DNA of 28,526 nucleotides from Mycoplasmoidaceae bacterium (GTDB taxonomy: Bacteria > Bacillota_I > Bacilli_A > Mycoplasmatales > Mycoplasmoidaceae): contig JAKSVQ010000006.1 of assembly GCA_024407855.1 (NCBI GenBank), positions 1-28,526 on the forward strand, given 5' to 3'. Of the stretch, positions 8,825 to 19,659 are shown piece by piece (the stretch's first letter is position 1; each line of letters starts with the position of its first letter). The notes under the pieces were generated by a model. The model worked only from the letters and a program-made list of their open reading frames with translations. It made no database searches and was not told where the DNA came from. Made by a program: the position numbers and the translations under genes.

Positions 8825-10000
8825 TTACAGGAATACAGAAAGATTAGTTCAATATGGATATATTTTTTCTCCATCATGATTGTGGAACCTAACATCAACT
8901 CATGATAAAATAGGCGAACTAAGATCAAAATTTTGTTGTGTCACACCAAGCAAAGTTAAATCACCAAAGTCATCTAAATAATAGTAGTGTTTTGGTACAT
9001 ACTCGCCATCATCTCCTGGTTGAAAGACTATGTCATTTATTGAATAAAATACTACTTCAAAATCAAGATCATTTATTCGTTTTCTTTCTTCATCAAGAAA
9101 AAACAGATAGCTTTTATTTGAATTTCATCAAGTTGCAGTAGTACATAAAGAACTATTAATGATAAAGTTAAATTCATTTTTAGTGTCAACTGTAAAACCT
9201 TCAGTATTAAATAATGCTGGAATGCTCCCAGAAGTTGCATCATAATCTAGTACTACATCATTAACTTCTGGCATTTCATCTGGCTCAATATTTTGGTATG
9301 TCAAAACACCATTAGCTGTCGACAATGAATATCCCGTCTCTGTTGAAAAAATACAGCTATCCGTTACCACTTTAACCAACTTTTTTTCATTAAAATAGAA
9401 TGAAACTTGTTGAATATACCTTAAACTATCACCATCAGCATATTCAGCAAATCCAGTATAACATTTGTTAATTTTATCTGGCAAAAATGAAAAACCTAAA
9501 TCATCATGAAGTGTTTTGTACAAATCGTAATAGGCTGAACCCAATGTATTAGAAGGCGTTGGAAATTTATCTAATGGAAGATCGTATTCTGGTTCCCACT
9601 TAGGCGAACTATAAAGATCTCGTTCATACTGATCAAATGTATTTTCACCTTTAATAGAATAAATTTCAATAGCATTGGTGTCACGATCTGTAGAGTTATT
9701 TATTATAAATTGACAAGCATGCTCTGGAGAGTAGGCACAACTACTTATAATTTCAGTAACACCCGTTTCTTTTTTTTGACTATCAATTTCATGGTTTTCT
9801 CGTTCAGAAGTAATGTGTGATATTGTTTTATTAGATGTTTGTGCTTGAGCATAATTAACACCCTTCATTTTGATGGCATCTACCATTTCTTGTTCAGTCA
9901 CTTCTCAAGATTCAAGTGCTGGTCCCGGATTGCAAGAAACCATTGTTATTAATGGCGTTTCGATTAATGTTAATAATGTTGGAATTAGTATCTTTTTCAT
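8825..10000 (-). CDS. Tandem-family lipoprotein D, single module, 391 aa
   Basis: The signal peptide ends at lipobox Cys23 (TMVSC). The module starts with WEVTEQEMVDAIKMKGVNYA, equivalent to VTDEEMENAISF of gene A, and has INKCYTGF and SFYFNEKKLVK at the matching places. Only one module is present, so it is shorter than A-C. The C-terminal region differs from A-C (FTVDTKNEFNFII, FQPGDDGEYVPKHYYYLDDF, NHDGEKIYPYW) and is shared with E. There is no leaderless promoter: only 33 bases separate it from the E stop, so it is probably cotranscribed with E. A weak GTAGGT upstream of the ATG may be a ribosome binding site. Function unknown. Confidence 0.88.
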
Positions 10001-10033
10001 AATTTTTTACCTACGCAAATGAATATAATTTTT

Positions 10034-11194
10034 TTAAATTTCAAAATTGAAGGTTCAATAAGGATATATTTTTTCGCCATCATGATTATTGAATTTAACA
10101 TCAATTCATGATGAAATAGAAGAATCAGGACCAAATTTTTGTTGTGTCACACCAAGTAAAACTGAATCACTAAAATCATCTAAATAATAGTAGTGTCCTG
10201 GTTCGTACTCACCATCATCTCCTGGTTGAAAGACTGCGGTATCTAGTGAATACAATACTACATCAAAGTCAAGATCCTCAATTAGTTTTCCTTCATCGTC
10301 AAAAAATGATAGATAACTCTTGTCTGACTCTCATCCAGTTGCAGTGCAGTTAGAACTATCAATGATAAACCTAAATTCATTTTTAGTGTCAACTGTAAAA
10401 CCTTCAGTATTAGTTAACGCTGGGACAGTCTCAGCAATTACACGATTATCACCTAGTTCTACATCATTAACTATTGGTGGTTCACTTGGCTCTATATTTT
10501 GATATGTACAAGTTAAATCAGATGTAGCTATATCATAGCCTTCTTCACCCATAGTTTCATAAATACTAGTTGACATTTTAGTCAACCTCTTTTCGTTAAA
10601 ATATAAAGAAATTGTTTGAATAGACCAAGAATCACCAACAATTTGTTTGACTATTCCTGTATAGCATTTTTTGGCCTTATCTACCAAAAGTGGACAACCT
10701 AGTTCATCAAGAAATGATTCGAACGATTCATAAAACATGCTACCAATAAATTGAGGGGTTGCAAAATCATCTAAGGGTTTATCAGGTGTTACTTCTCAAT
10801 GGGGGTTTGAAGAAAGTTCTCGTCCATATTGAGTGAATGTATTTTCTTGCTTAACATCATAATATTCTTCAATAAAATAAGATGCAGGTTTATTGTCTTC
10901 TTGTTGGGTAATCGTGTGCGATATATTTGGCGATAAAACATAATTAGTTTCAAGATTAGTTTCACTTACAAAATTCTGGTTTCCTGAGTAAGGGTTGTAG
11001 CCTATAAATTTATCTGATGTTCAAAACTGAGCATAATTAACACCTTCCATTTTGATGGCATCAACCATTTCTTGTTCAGTTACTTCTCAAGATTCAGGTG
11101 GTGGAGTTGGGGTTTCAGGGTTACATGAAACCATACTAGCTATTGGGGCTAAGCAAATAGCGGTTAAACTTGGGATTAATAATATCTTTTTCAT
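10034..11194 (-). CDS. Tandem-family lipoprotein E, single module, 386 aa
   Basis: The signal peptide MKKILLIPSLTAICLAPIAS has lipobox Cys24 (SMVSC). The single module (WEVTEQEMVDAIKMEGVNYA, AKKCYTGI, LYFNEKRLTK) and the C-terminal region (FTVDTKNEFRFII, FQPGDDGEYEPGHYYYLDDF, NHDGEKIYPYW) match gene D closely. It begins the E-D transcription unit with a leaderless-type promoter. The 5' end is identical in DNA to gene C. Several TGA Trp codons lie in frame and no true stop occurs before 10034. Function unknown. Confidence 0.9.
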
Positions 11195-11200
11195 ATTTTT

Positions 11201-11206
11201 ATTATA
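11201..11206 (-). promoter_or_regulatory. -10 box of gene E, leaderless geometry
   Basis: Minus-strand TATAAT, six bases, ATG at 11194; no ribosome binding site. Confidence 0.7.
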
Positions 11207-11213
11207 TAGAAAT

Positions 11214-11239
11214 AAAAAAGAGGGTAAACCCTCTTTTTT
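11214..11239 (-). terminator. Terminator of the tsaC-importer operon
   Basis: A perfect 11-bp stem AAAAAAGAGGG/CCCTCTTTTTT with loop TAAA overlaps the stop codon of the last permease gene and is followed at once by the gene E promoter. Confidence 0.88.
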
Positions 11240-12170
11240 ACCGGGCACCCTTTTCAAACGGGATACCTGAATGGGCCGGTGCTAAGTTCTTTCGGCCAGA
11301 GAACAATAGAATGATTAGTGTAATGATATATGGAATAGCAAATACAACTAATTGTGGAATACCAAGTTGAGTTAATGTTGTTGTTCCCGCAGCAGCATTA
11401 AATAATGCAAAGATAATTGCAAAGACTGCCATCTTTGGAATTCTTCATCCACCAGTAATTAGAATTGCTAGTGATAGATAACCCATTGATTGAACATCAC
11501 CAGTAAAGACTGTTACTTTAAATAAGAAGATTCCACCAGCAAGTCCTGCCATGGCTGAAGATAGTAATACTGCAATTCATTGATATTTAGTTACAGAAAT
11601 ACCTTGTGCATCAACCGCATTAGGGTTTTCACCTACTGCTCTAAAGCGTAAACCTACTCTTGTTTTATTAACAACAATGTAGATAACTACAGCAATAGCA
11701 ACAATAACTAAGAAGATAATCAAACTTGAACCAAATAGTGATGAACCAATTGGTAAGCATGAGTTATATTGGCACATGATACTACTATATGATTGTCCAG
11801 GATATAAAACCTTAGCTAATGTTGGGTTTAGGAATGTTGCCAAGGCTAAACCAACAAGGTTAATGGCTGTACCAGCAATTGTATGGTCAGCCTTCAAGTG
11901 AATGCAGACAAATGCATGCATTGCTCCCATAATCATCGTACTGATCATTGTTAATAACAATGCCACGATAATGGTTGCAAATGGTGGTGTGCCACCTCAG
12001 AATCCGGTTGATGAATAGATACCAAAGAATAAGGCACCAACACACATCATACCGTCAATACCTAGGTTAACAATACCAGCTCGTTCTGATAGATAACCAG
12101 ATATTGCACCAGCAAGTAAGACTGCGGTGAATAAGAATGTTAAGTCTAAAAGTGTACCTAAATCGCCCAT
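11238..12170 (-). CDS. nupQ: ABC transporter permease, nucleoside type (NupQ/MG121-like), 310 aa
   Basis: The protein is nearly all hydrophobic with about 8-10 membrane helices. It starts MGDLGTLLDLTFLFTAVLLAGA, then SERAGIVNLGIDGMM, the signature of BMP-family importer permeases (BPD_transp_2). The conserved cytoplasmic EAA-like loop VGLRFRAVGENPNAVDAQGI couples to the ATPase. The length matches the family (about 310). The ATG overlaps the stop of the upstream permease gene by one base (TAATG). It pairs with the other permease to form the channel. Substrate is likely nucleosides, inferred from the family; simple sugars are the alternative. Two TGA Trp codons interrupt the frame. Confidence 0.92.
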
Positions 12171-15064
12171 TATTCTTCTTCTCCTTTCATTGTTTGTTTA
12201 AATTGTTCTTTTTGTTGTTTCTTTTCTTGTCTAGCCGCTTCACGTTCTTTTTTAATTAAAGCTCTAGCTTGTTCTTTTGCTTCTTTACGACGTTTCTTTT
12301 CGGCTAGCATTTGTTCGCGCTCATGTTGTTTTGTAGCTAACTTAGCGGCTTTAATTTCTTGCTTTCTTGCATATTCCGCATCTTTAGCTTTGCTAATTGA
12401 TTCAGCACGACGTTTAGCTAGAACTGCTTGGGCAATCATTGCTTCACGTTTAGCTCGCATTTCTTCTTTTTTCTTGCGTTCTATCGCTTTAAGCTTTTGT
12501 TGCTTTTCTGCTTCCTTCTTACGTTTTTCTGCTAACTTAGCTTCTTTAATCGCTTTCTTTTCAGCAATCTTTCTTAATTCAGCATCAACCTTTTCGTTAG
12601 CAGCTTTTTGTTCAAGGAACTTCTCACGTTCTAGCACCTTTTCATTGTATCTAGCACGTTCAACAATTGCAACGATACGAGCATTTGTTTCTTGTGCTTC
12701 AAGACGGTCGGTTGAAATAACGTCATTGATTGCCTTTGAACGGTTGACATAGTCATATGCAATTGTTTTAGCATTATTTGCTTGACTATTCAAACGGTTA
12801 ATTTCACGGTTTAATTGGTGAACACGTTGAAGCACACTATCAATTTCACCAAATTGTGATCCAGAGTAATTACCAGCAGTTAATTTATCAATGATCTTAA
12901 CATTTGCTTTTAATTCAACATAAGCATCTGATGCACGTTCATCTAGCTTATCCTTCTTATTAAAGTAAGGTTGAGCTAATTTACGATAAGCAGCAGCTTG
13001 GTTGATGTTGCTTTGAATCTTACCTTCTAGGTATCGTTGTTGACTTACTAATCCACCAACTTCAGCTAATTGAGTCTTTGTTAATGGACAGTTGATTAAG
13101 TGGCTGATTGCTTGGATTTCAGCCTTTAAGTTGTTAGTGTATAACAAATCAAGCGTAGCTGGGTTGAAACGAATTGCAACCATGTTTAGTGGTTTACCAC
13201 GACCAAATTGTTTAACCATTGTGTCGTAGTGACGTTTAACAATATCAAATGTCTTTTGGTAAGCTTTGAAGTAAGCACTACGAACGAAGTTATATTGTTT
13301 CTTTGAACGGATTTCAGCTAAACCAATTGCTTCAGCTTGTTGTTTAGTTTGAACAAATGTAAAGTATGTTAATTTGTTTTGTTTAGAAATACTGTTACGG
13401 TAAGCTAAACCAGATCTTAGGTTTTGCAAGTAAGCTAATCGAGCTGTCTTCATAATGACATGTGGATTAAATGGTTTTTCTTTTAATGCCATGTGTGCAT
13501 TATGTAGTTCTTGTAATAAAGTTGCAGTGCAGTTAGCTTTAGTTGCTTGGTGAATCTTACTACGTAATACTTTTGATGTTAGGTTTTGATCTGTTGTCTT
13601 AACATATCATCCACCACATTTCTTACCAGTAACGTCAACCATTAATTTACCTTTGTGTTTAACAATGTGAACCATTTCTTGTTTAAAGAATTTTTCACCT
13701 GAATATACATCAACACGTTGGTTGCACTTAACTGCAAGGGCAGCATTCTTCTTAGTACATTGATATACAATGTTTGCTCATCACATCTTTAATTTGATGA
13801 TTGGAGATAACTTTAATGTTGACTTAATATTAGCATTCTTTTGGTAATATACAAAGTATTTGTTTAATACTGCACATTGGTCAGAAGCTAATGACAATAG
13901 TTCAATGTTTGTCATGTTTCTTTCATGACGAATCTTACTAAAGTTCTTACCTTTGAAGATATCAAGAGTTAATCAATAAGGTTTAATGTTTAGGAACAAT
14001 GTAATTGCAGCAGCACCATAAACAACAATACCAAAGACAACATCAGCAATGTGGTTATCAATACCAATTAATTGAAGATCAGCAACTGATGTCTTAACCA
14101 TAGAGAAGAATAATGATACTGGGATTGATGCAAGTGGGTTGCACATTGAAATCAATCCAACTGAAATACCGTTAAATCCTTCTTGCGGAATGGCTTTAGC
14201 TGCAGCTGTAACTGGCATGTTTGGAGTAAATCCACAATACATCATTGCTCCTAAAATACCAGCAATTGCACCTGAGATAGCCATTGAAGCAATCATATTT
14301 GCTTTAACGTTATAACCTGCAGCTAATGCTCCAGTTGTACTTAAACCTGTAACTCTTTGTTTACGGCCAAACACTGTATAGTTTAGAATAACCGCTACAA
14401 AGATAATTAGGATAATGGCAAGAATGATTAATGGAACCATACTTTCACCATTCAATCTTAATAGTACATCATTAGATGGTGCATCTGTATTCAAACCAGA
14501 AGCATCATGTTGAATTGGTAGCATTCCTAATGTTAGGATTGAAAGGAAGTAGATAATCCAGTTAAGCATGATGGATGAAACTACTTCATTAACCTTTAGA
14601 TATGCTTTCAAGGCACCAACAATACCAGCCATCATCGCACCAAGGCCGATACTTACTAGGATAACCACAAATTGGTTAACTCCAGGAGCAAGATGCCCCA
14701 TGTGCGATAAGATGGTTGCACCGGTTCCGGCAGCAACTAGTTGTCCAGAGATACCAATATTGAATAATCCGGCTTTATATGCAAAAATGAAAGCTAGACC
14801 ACCAACAATCAAGATAGCCATGTTACTAATCAAACTATTGATATTGGTCTTTTTATAACCAGATGCAAAGATTGTTTGTAACACTTCACCAAAACGTCCC
14901 CATGTGTTGCAAACTGAACATGCAATGATTAATGCTAATACGAAAGCAACAAAGATTGCAATGATTGTTGCAAGGACCTTCTTGGTTGTTGATTGTCGGA
15001 CATCAGAGTGAACAATTTTTTGCCATTTATTGTTCATCTTTTGTGCAAACAATGATTTATTCAT
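12170..15064 (-). CDS. nupP: ABC transporter permease (NupP-like) fused to a long cytoplasmic coiled-coil extension, 964 aa
   Basis: Residues 1-360 are a BPD_transp_2 permease: a cytoplasmic N-terminus, then helices with YKAGLFNIGISGQLVAAG and NEVVSSIMLNWI, and the coupling loop RVTGLSTTGALAAGYN. Residues about 365-964 have no match to the permease family. After a mixed region with Cys and TGA-coded Trp (365-520) comes a mostly helical part (525-785), then about 175 residues of Lys/Glu/Ala/Arg-rich coiled coil ending MKGEEE. I checked the frame from 13493 to 13973 codon by codon and found only TGA, no TAA or TAG, so it is one open frame. Usual homologues are about 330-520 aa. AGGAGG precedes the ATG inside the end of the ATPase gene. 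Confidence 0.9.
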
Positions 15065-15066
15065 TA

Positions 15067-16689
15067 TTAATTACCTCCTTTCGTCGCCGAAGCTTGTGAT
15101 GCGGTTTTACCTGTACGCATCAAGAATTTACCGATTAATTGACGATCAGTCTTTGTCTTTAGACCATCATAAACGATGTCACCATGGTCCATAACAACGA
15201 CTCTAGAAGCAATCTTTAAGATTTCATCTAGTTCGTAACTAATAAGGATAACGGCTTTACCTTTTTTTGATTCTTCCAATATATATTGGTGAATTGTGTT
15301 AATTGCACCAATATCTAGACCACGGGTTGGTTGAACCATAACAATAACTGAGTGTGGCTTTGATAATTCACGTGCCACAACGACTTTTTGTTGGTTACCA
15401 CCAGATAGTGATCTAAATTTTGCTTTACCTTTATTTGCACCTAAAACATTAAATTTAGTGCAAAGGTTATTAGCATTCATATTAATTTCTTTTAACTTTA
15501 AGAAACCAAAACGGTTGTAAAGTTTATTATCAATTTGGTTTGTAATTAGGTTAAAAGCAACAGTTTCGTCCAAAATACATCCGTATTTGTGACGATCTTC
15601 AGGAACGTGACTAATTCCCATTTCAGAAATTACTTTTGGAGTTTCGTGAGTAATATCAGTTTCTAGTCCAGAAACAACAAAGGTAATCTTACCAGAATCT
15701 GGATGTTGAATTCCAGCTAAGGCAAGGGCTAATTCTGATTGACCATTTCCTTCAATTCCAGCAATCCCAACGATTTCACCTGAATTTACTGCTAATGATA
15801 AGTCATTAATTGCTGGTAATGTCTTATCATTTTGTTTGTGCATCTTAATATGTTCAATTTTTAAGATAGGTGATAACTTATTTTCGAAGTTTAATATGTT
15901 TGGATTTTCAATCATCTTACGGCCAACAATTAGTTCAACTAATTTAGCTGTATCAACATCTTTACGTGGATATGTTCCAATTGTGATACCTTTACGTAAG
16001 ACCGTAATCGTATCAGCAACATCCAATACTTCATTTAACTTATGTGAAATTAAAATGATAGTCTTGCCTTGTTTCTTTAATGTTCTTAACATATCAAGGA
16101 AACCAGCAATTTCATCATCTGACAAAACAGCAGTCGGTTCGTCAAAGATTAGAATTTCAGCACCACGGTAAAGTAGTTTGATGATTTCTACTTTTTGTTG
16201 TGTACCAACGGTTGCTTCAGCTGTCTTTTGATGTAAATCAATCTTAAATCCATATTCTTTACAGATCTTATTGATTTTTTCAATTGCTGGTTTGTCATAT
16301 AAGAAACCACGACGTGTAGTTTCAGCACCAAGGGTAATGTTTTGTAGTAAGTTAAATGCTAAAACTAGTTTAAAGTGTTGGTGTACCATTCCTAAACCAG
16401 CTGCATTTGCTTGCATGGCATTTTTGAAATTTACTTTTTTACCTGCTACATAAATTTCACCAGAATCTTGTTTATACAAACCAAACAAGATAGACATTAA
16501 TGTAGATTTACCAGCTCCGTTTTCACCACATAGAGCATGGATTTCATTTCATTTAACATTAATGTTAACGTTTGAGTTAGCAATAATTTTACCACCTAAG
16601 AATGTCTTGGTAACATTCTTCATTTCGATGGCATATTTGCTTTTTTCCTCCGTAATAGGAGCTTTAGATTTTTTCTTAAATAATTTCAT
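15067..16689 (-). CDS. nupO: ABC transporter ATP-binding protein with two NBDs (NupO-like), 540 aa
   Basis: NBD1 has Walker A GENGAGKST (55-63), Q-loop region MVHQHFKLV, signature ATVGTQQKVEI, Walker B ILIFDEPTAVLSDDE and H-loop ISHKL. NBD2 has a degenerate Walker A (GIEGNGQSEL), a good signature SLSGGNQQKVV, and Walker B VIVMVQPTRGLDIG without the catalytic Glu. This asymmetric pair is typical of BMP/nucleoside and ribose importers, where only one site hydrolyses ATP efficiently. The start at 16689 (MKLFKKKSK) is chosen because AGGAG lies 6 bases upstream; an ATG at 16695 abuts the AGGAG. It lies 12 bases after the binding-protein stop and 2 bases before the permease. Confidence 0.95.
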
Positions 16690-16701
16690 CGTCATCTCCT
16701 A

Positions 16702-18969
16702 TTAGCACATTAAATACATGTTGTAGTCTAACCATTGAAGAATAGTTAGATCAGAGTCCTGATCTGGAATAACAAAGCCACCTTTTCCTGGAACAAGTGT
16801 CATATCTCTACTAAATAATGTTGTAGCTTTGTCTAACATAACACCAAGAATCGCCATTGTGTGGTTGTAGTTTCGATAGTAAGTAGTAGGTTCACCACTA
16901 TCATCAGTTGTTTTGTAAGTAAATAGGTTATTTATATTGAAAACACCTTTATTTAAATCGAATCCAGTAGCATTATGTGGGAAATATTCTTCACCAGCTG
17001 CTTGAATTTCATCAGTATTAAGAAAACCGACATAATATGAAGCAGCATCTTGTCAAACTTGATCAAGATTCACTGATATTGGAATGTCATCTCATGTATT
17101 ATACAGAAGGTGAGATAATGCTTGAATCAATGGATAGAATCCATCATATGAAATAGAAATTAAACCATTTTTAATATTGCAGCAAGTTTGGAATCCTGGA
17201 CCACAAATAGCTTTTTCTGGATCAGGTATTAAAACTCCCTTATCATCGATTGATGTATCTCAGTTTCAACCTTGAGCAATTAAACGAGAGATTTTATTTG
17301 ATACAGCTTTAATATCCTTAACGGCTGAGAACTTAATAATCGAGTTAGCTTCAGTTGGTGTTGATCCGTCATCAGCAACTGATTTATCAATATATGGGTC
17401 ATTTGTGTTGTGAACTTTCTTATTGTCAATTGAACATCCTTTGTGGAATCTTTGGTAATCACCATTTTCCATCGCAGAGTCAACACCAACAAGAATACAC
17501 TTTGAGTTTTGGTTTTGAATTTCTTGAGCCGCATCCAATGATTGTGGGCCAGCAACAGCAATGATTGCTGATGCGCCACGGTTTAAATATTGCTTAGTAA
17601 TACCAATAGCATCGCCGGCAGCAAATGTACCAGTAAAGTGTGTGCCAATATCACCAAGTTTGATGATCTTAATACTATATTCTTCATACACTTTTGGTTG
17701 TATTTCTTCAGCAAACTTAGCCAATTTTTCTTCATCAGTCAATGATGTATTGTCTCTTAACTCATTAATTTCATCTTGGTATTTACTATGTTTAACTAAT
17801 TCGATAAAAGTCTTATAACATCTTCTTTCTCTTAGAGCATCTTCAGGTGAAGGTTCAGTGCTTTTTAAGTAATAGTAAGATCCTCTTGAAAGAGCAGATT
17901 GTAAAACCTTAACATTGAAGAATTCAATACCTCGTTGGAATCCACCCATATAAATCATTACGGTTGGAATTGATACACCACCAAATTCAGCTACTGATAA
18001 GTCTTGGAATTCGTTGTGATATATATCAAGGTTGTTATATAGGTATTCGCCAACTGCTAAAGCGGCTAAGAAACCAGGTTGGTCGGCTCTAAATTGAACT
18101 GATGCAACGTTTTGGTTATTTGCACAGTTAGCATCAAGAAGGATAAAACCAGTTTTTCCAGTTCTTTCAATAGCTGCTTGGGAGTTAGCTGTTGCATAAG
18201 CTTCGTAAATTCCATCTTCATCTTTATTATGGAACATTAAAGCATTTAATGGAGTAGAGTGGTTGAAACCAGCCAAACCAACAACACCATTTCTCTCATC
18301 ATCAATGATTGACATGTAAGTGTTAATGAATTCTGTTGTGTTGTCTTGACTAGGTTTTAAAGACATTGCTGTGTTATTCTTTCTTGGTTCCATATTTTGT
18401 GGAGAATAACTTTTACATTGAATGTTTTTATTAAAATCAACAAGTCCTTCATATAGTGATTGGTTGAAAGAACGGTCCATAGTTGTATGAGTTGCACCAT
18501 CGATAACCATTGATGAAAAATAATATCTTGCTTCACTTGCATCTTCGCTGATTGGTTGACCTTCAATCGTTGAGAGTTCAAGTCTATTATTCTTGTTTAG
18601 TTCAAAAGGAGCACTTTTAGAACCAGGGTGTCATGGTTCTCAATGTTGTTTAAAATCTGTCATTTCTTTTGGCAGTGGGTTTCCTTTAAGCAATGTCTTC
18701 ATGTCAAGACCATGAGTAGTTATTTGACCAGTAACAGGATCTCTGGCATCATGCATGTTTCAACCTGAACTAATGTCTTCAGAATAGTAGCCATTATGTG
18801 TTGATGCAAATAATCGTGCTTCACCACCAGTTAGGTTCATATATTCAATTTTGAACATTCCGGCAGAAACACCAAAAACAATACCAGCCGATGCACCTAA
18901 TAAGCTACCGCTAATAGCGATATCTTTTACTAAAGCACCATGTGCAGCTAAGAATGATTTAAACTTCAT
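16702..18969 (-). CDS. bmpA: BMP-family substrate-binding protein of the importer, non-lipidated and long, 755 aa
   Basis: Family signatures are VIDGATHTTMDRSFNQSLYE (the DGG..D.SFNQ motif), GVVGLAGFNHS, ASVQFRADQPGFLAALAVGE, GTFAAGDAIGITKQYLNRGA and CILVGVDSAMENGD. These are the nucleoside-binding BMP/PnrA-like lipoprotein fold. The N-terminus has one hydrophobic segment (about residues 15-38) but no cysteine there, so it should be an uncleaved membrane anchor instead of a lipoprotein. At 755 aa it is about twice the usual length; extra parts are about 45-150 and the last 200 residues (from about 555). AAAGGAC provides the ribosome binding site. The frame was checked for true stops and has none; several Trp are TGA. 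Confidence 0.9.
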
Positions 18970-18970
18970 A

Positions 18971-19519
18971 TTATTTGTGTCCTTTCAATTTATCAATTAT
19001 TTCTTGTCCATTTATTTCCCCATTACGAACAACAGTCATTGAGTCAAGATTAATGATTGTCGATGGTTTATTGCTTAATGGATAATACGGGGAATTATCA
19101 ACCAATGCCAACGAATCTATAGATTCTTCAAATAGTCTCGGGACATCCCTGAGGGATTGAATTGGTTCTTGCCCGGAAATATTTGCCGATGATTGATATA
19201 AAGGGCCAACGGCCGCGACTAATTGTATCAAATAATCACATTTAGGAATACGATAGCCAATATCTTTTCAGATAACAGTTAAACCACCTGGTCAATATTG
19301 TTTTAAGACTTCAGCAAAAAAAGAAGGCAGACCAATTTTGTCGACAGAGTCAATAAACTTGATTACCTTCTTTGCACGGTCTCTTTGTTTTATCTTATAG
19401 ATGAGACCTTCGTTAGTTGAGACAATGCCCCATACTGTGTCAGTCGGCAAAATAACTGCTTTGCCGGCTTTTAATGCTAAAGCGATATCATTAACTTGTG
19501 CTTTGGTGAAAACTTGCAT
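18971..19519 (-). CDS. tsaC: YrdC/Sua5-family threonylcarbamoyl-AMP synthase, 182 aa
   Basis: The KAVILPTDTVWGI segment (residues 19-31) is the family nucleotide/substrate motif (PTDTVYG), and SSANISGQEP matches the conserved S-A-N-x-S-G. The enzyme makes threonylcarbamoyl-AMP from threonine, bicarbonate and ATP for the t6A37 modification of tRNAs reading ANN codons. The length fits the short TsaC type lacking the Sua5 C-terminal domain. The usual basic K-R...P pocket is partly recognisable (KIKQRDRAKK), with the common KxR-x-x-x-KP pattern altered. It is the first gene of the importer operon, its stop one base before the binding-protein ATG. One Trp is TGA. Confidence 0.85.
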
Positions 19520-19523
19520 ACTT

Positions 19524-19545
19524 TAATGAATATATATTCATTATA
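19524..19545 (-). promoter_or_regulatory. Promoter of the tsaC-importer operon with a 20-bp palindrome
   Basis: A minus-strand TATAAT (19540-19545) overlaps a perfect 20-base palindrome, TAATGAATATATATTCATTA, at 19524-19543. The expected transcript start (about 19533) is at its centre, 14 bases before the ATG. No ribosome binding site is clear. The symmetry and position suit an operator, but AT-rich DNA makes such palindromes by chance more easily. Confidence 0.5.
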
Positions 19546-19605
19546 GAGTAAATCCATCTTTTAACATAAAAATATAAATATTTTTATCCATTAGAAAAAA
19601 ATACC

Positions 19606-19611
19606 TATAAT
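19606..19611 (+). promoter_or_regulatory. -10 box of the ssb-thrS operon
   Basis: TATAAT about 49 bases before the ssb ATG, giving a leader of about 42 bases with a normal ribosome binding site (AAGAGGA). Divergent from the tsaC promoter; the 140-base gap 19520-19659 holds only these two promoters. Confidence 0.55.
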
Positions 19612-19659
19612 AATGATATTATTTATAAATAAAATAATATATTAAAAGAGGAAAAAATT

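Noticed and set aside
3957..11194. Phase-variable switching by simple repeats in the lipoprotein array
   Set aside because: The only homopolymer runs are in terminators; no long mono- or dinucleotide tract lies between promoter and start or in the coding parts.
8784..11239. Repeated hairpins as a possible CRISPR array or mobile element ends
   Set aside because: The repeats are terminators with T runs at gene ends, irregularly spaced by whole genes; no transposase or integrase gene is present.
12390..12752. Long plus-strand open frame opposite the coiled-coil tail
   Set aside because: It mirrors the Lys/Glu-rich coding strand and gives a Ser/Phe/Leu-rich product without a start signal.
12170..13492. 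Separate gene for the coiled-coil protein starting at 13492
   Set aside because: No ribosome binding site or promoter before that ATG, and the upstream frame is open without a stop back to the permease.
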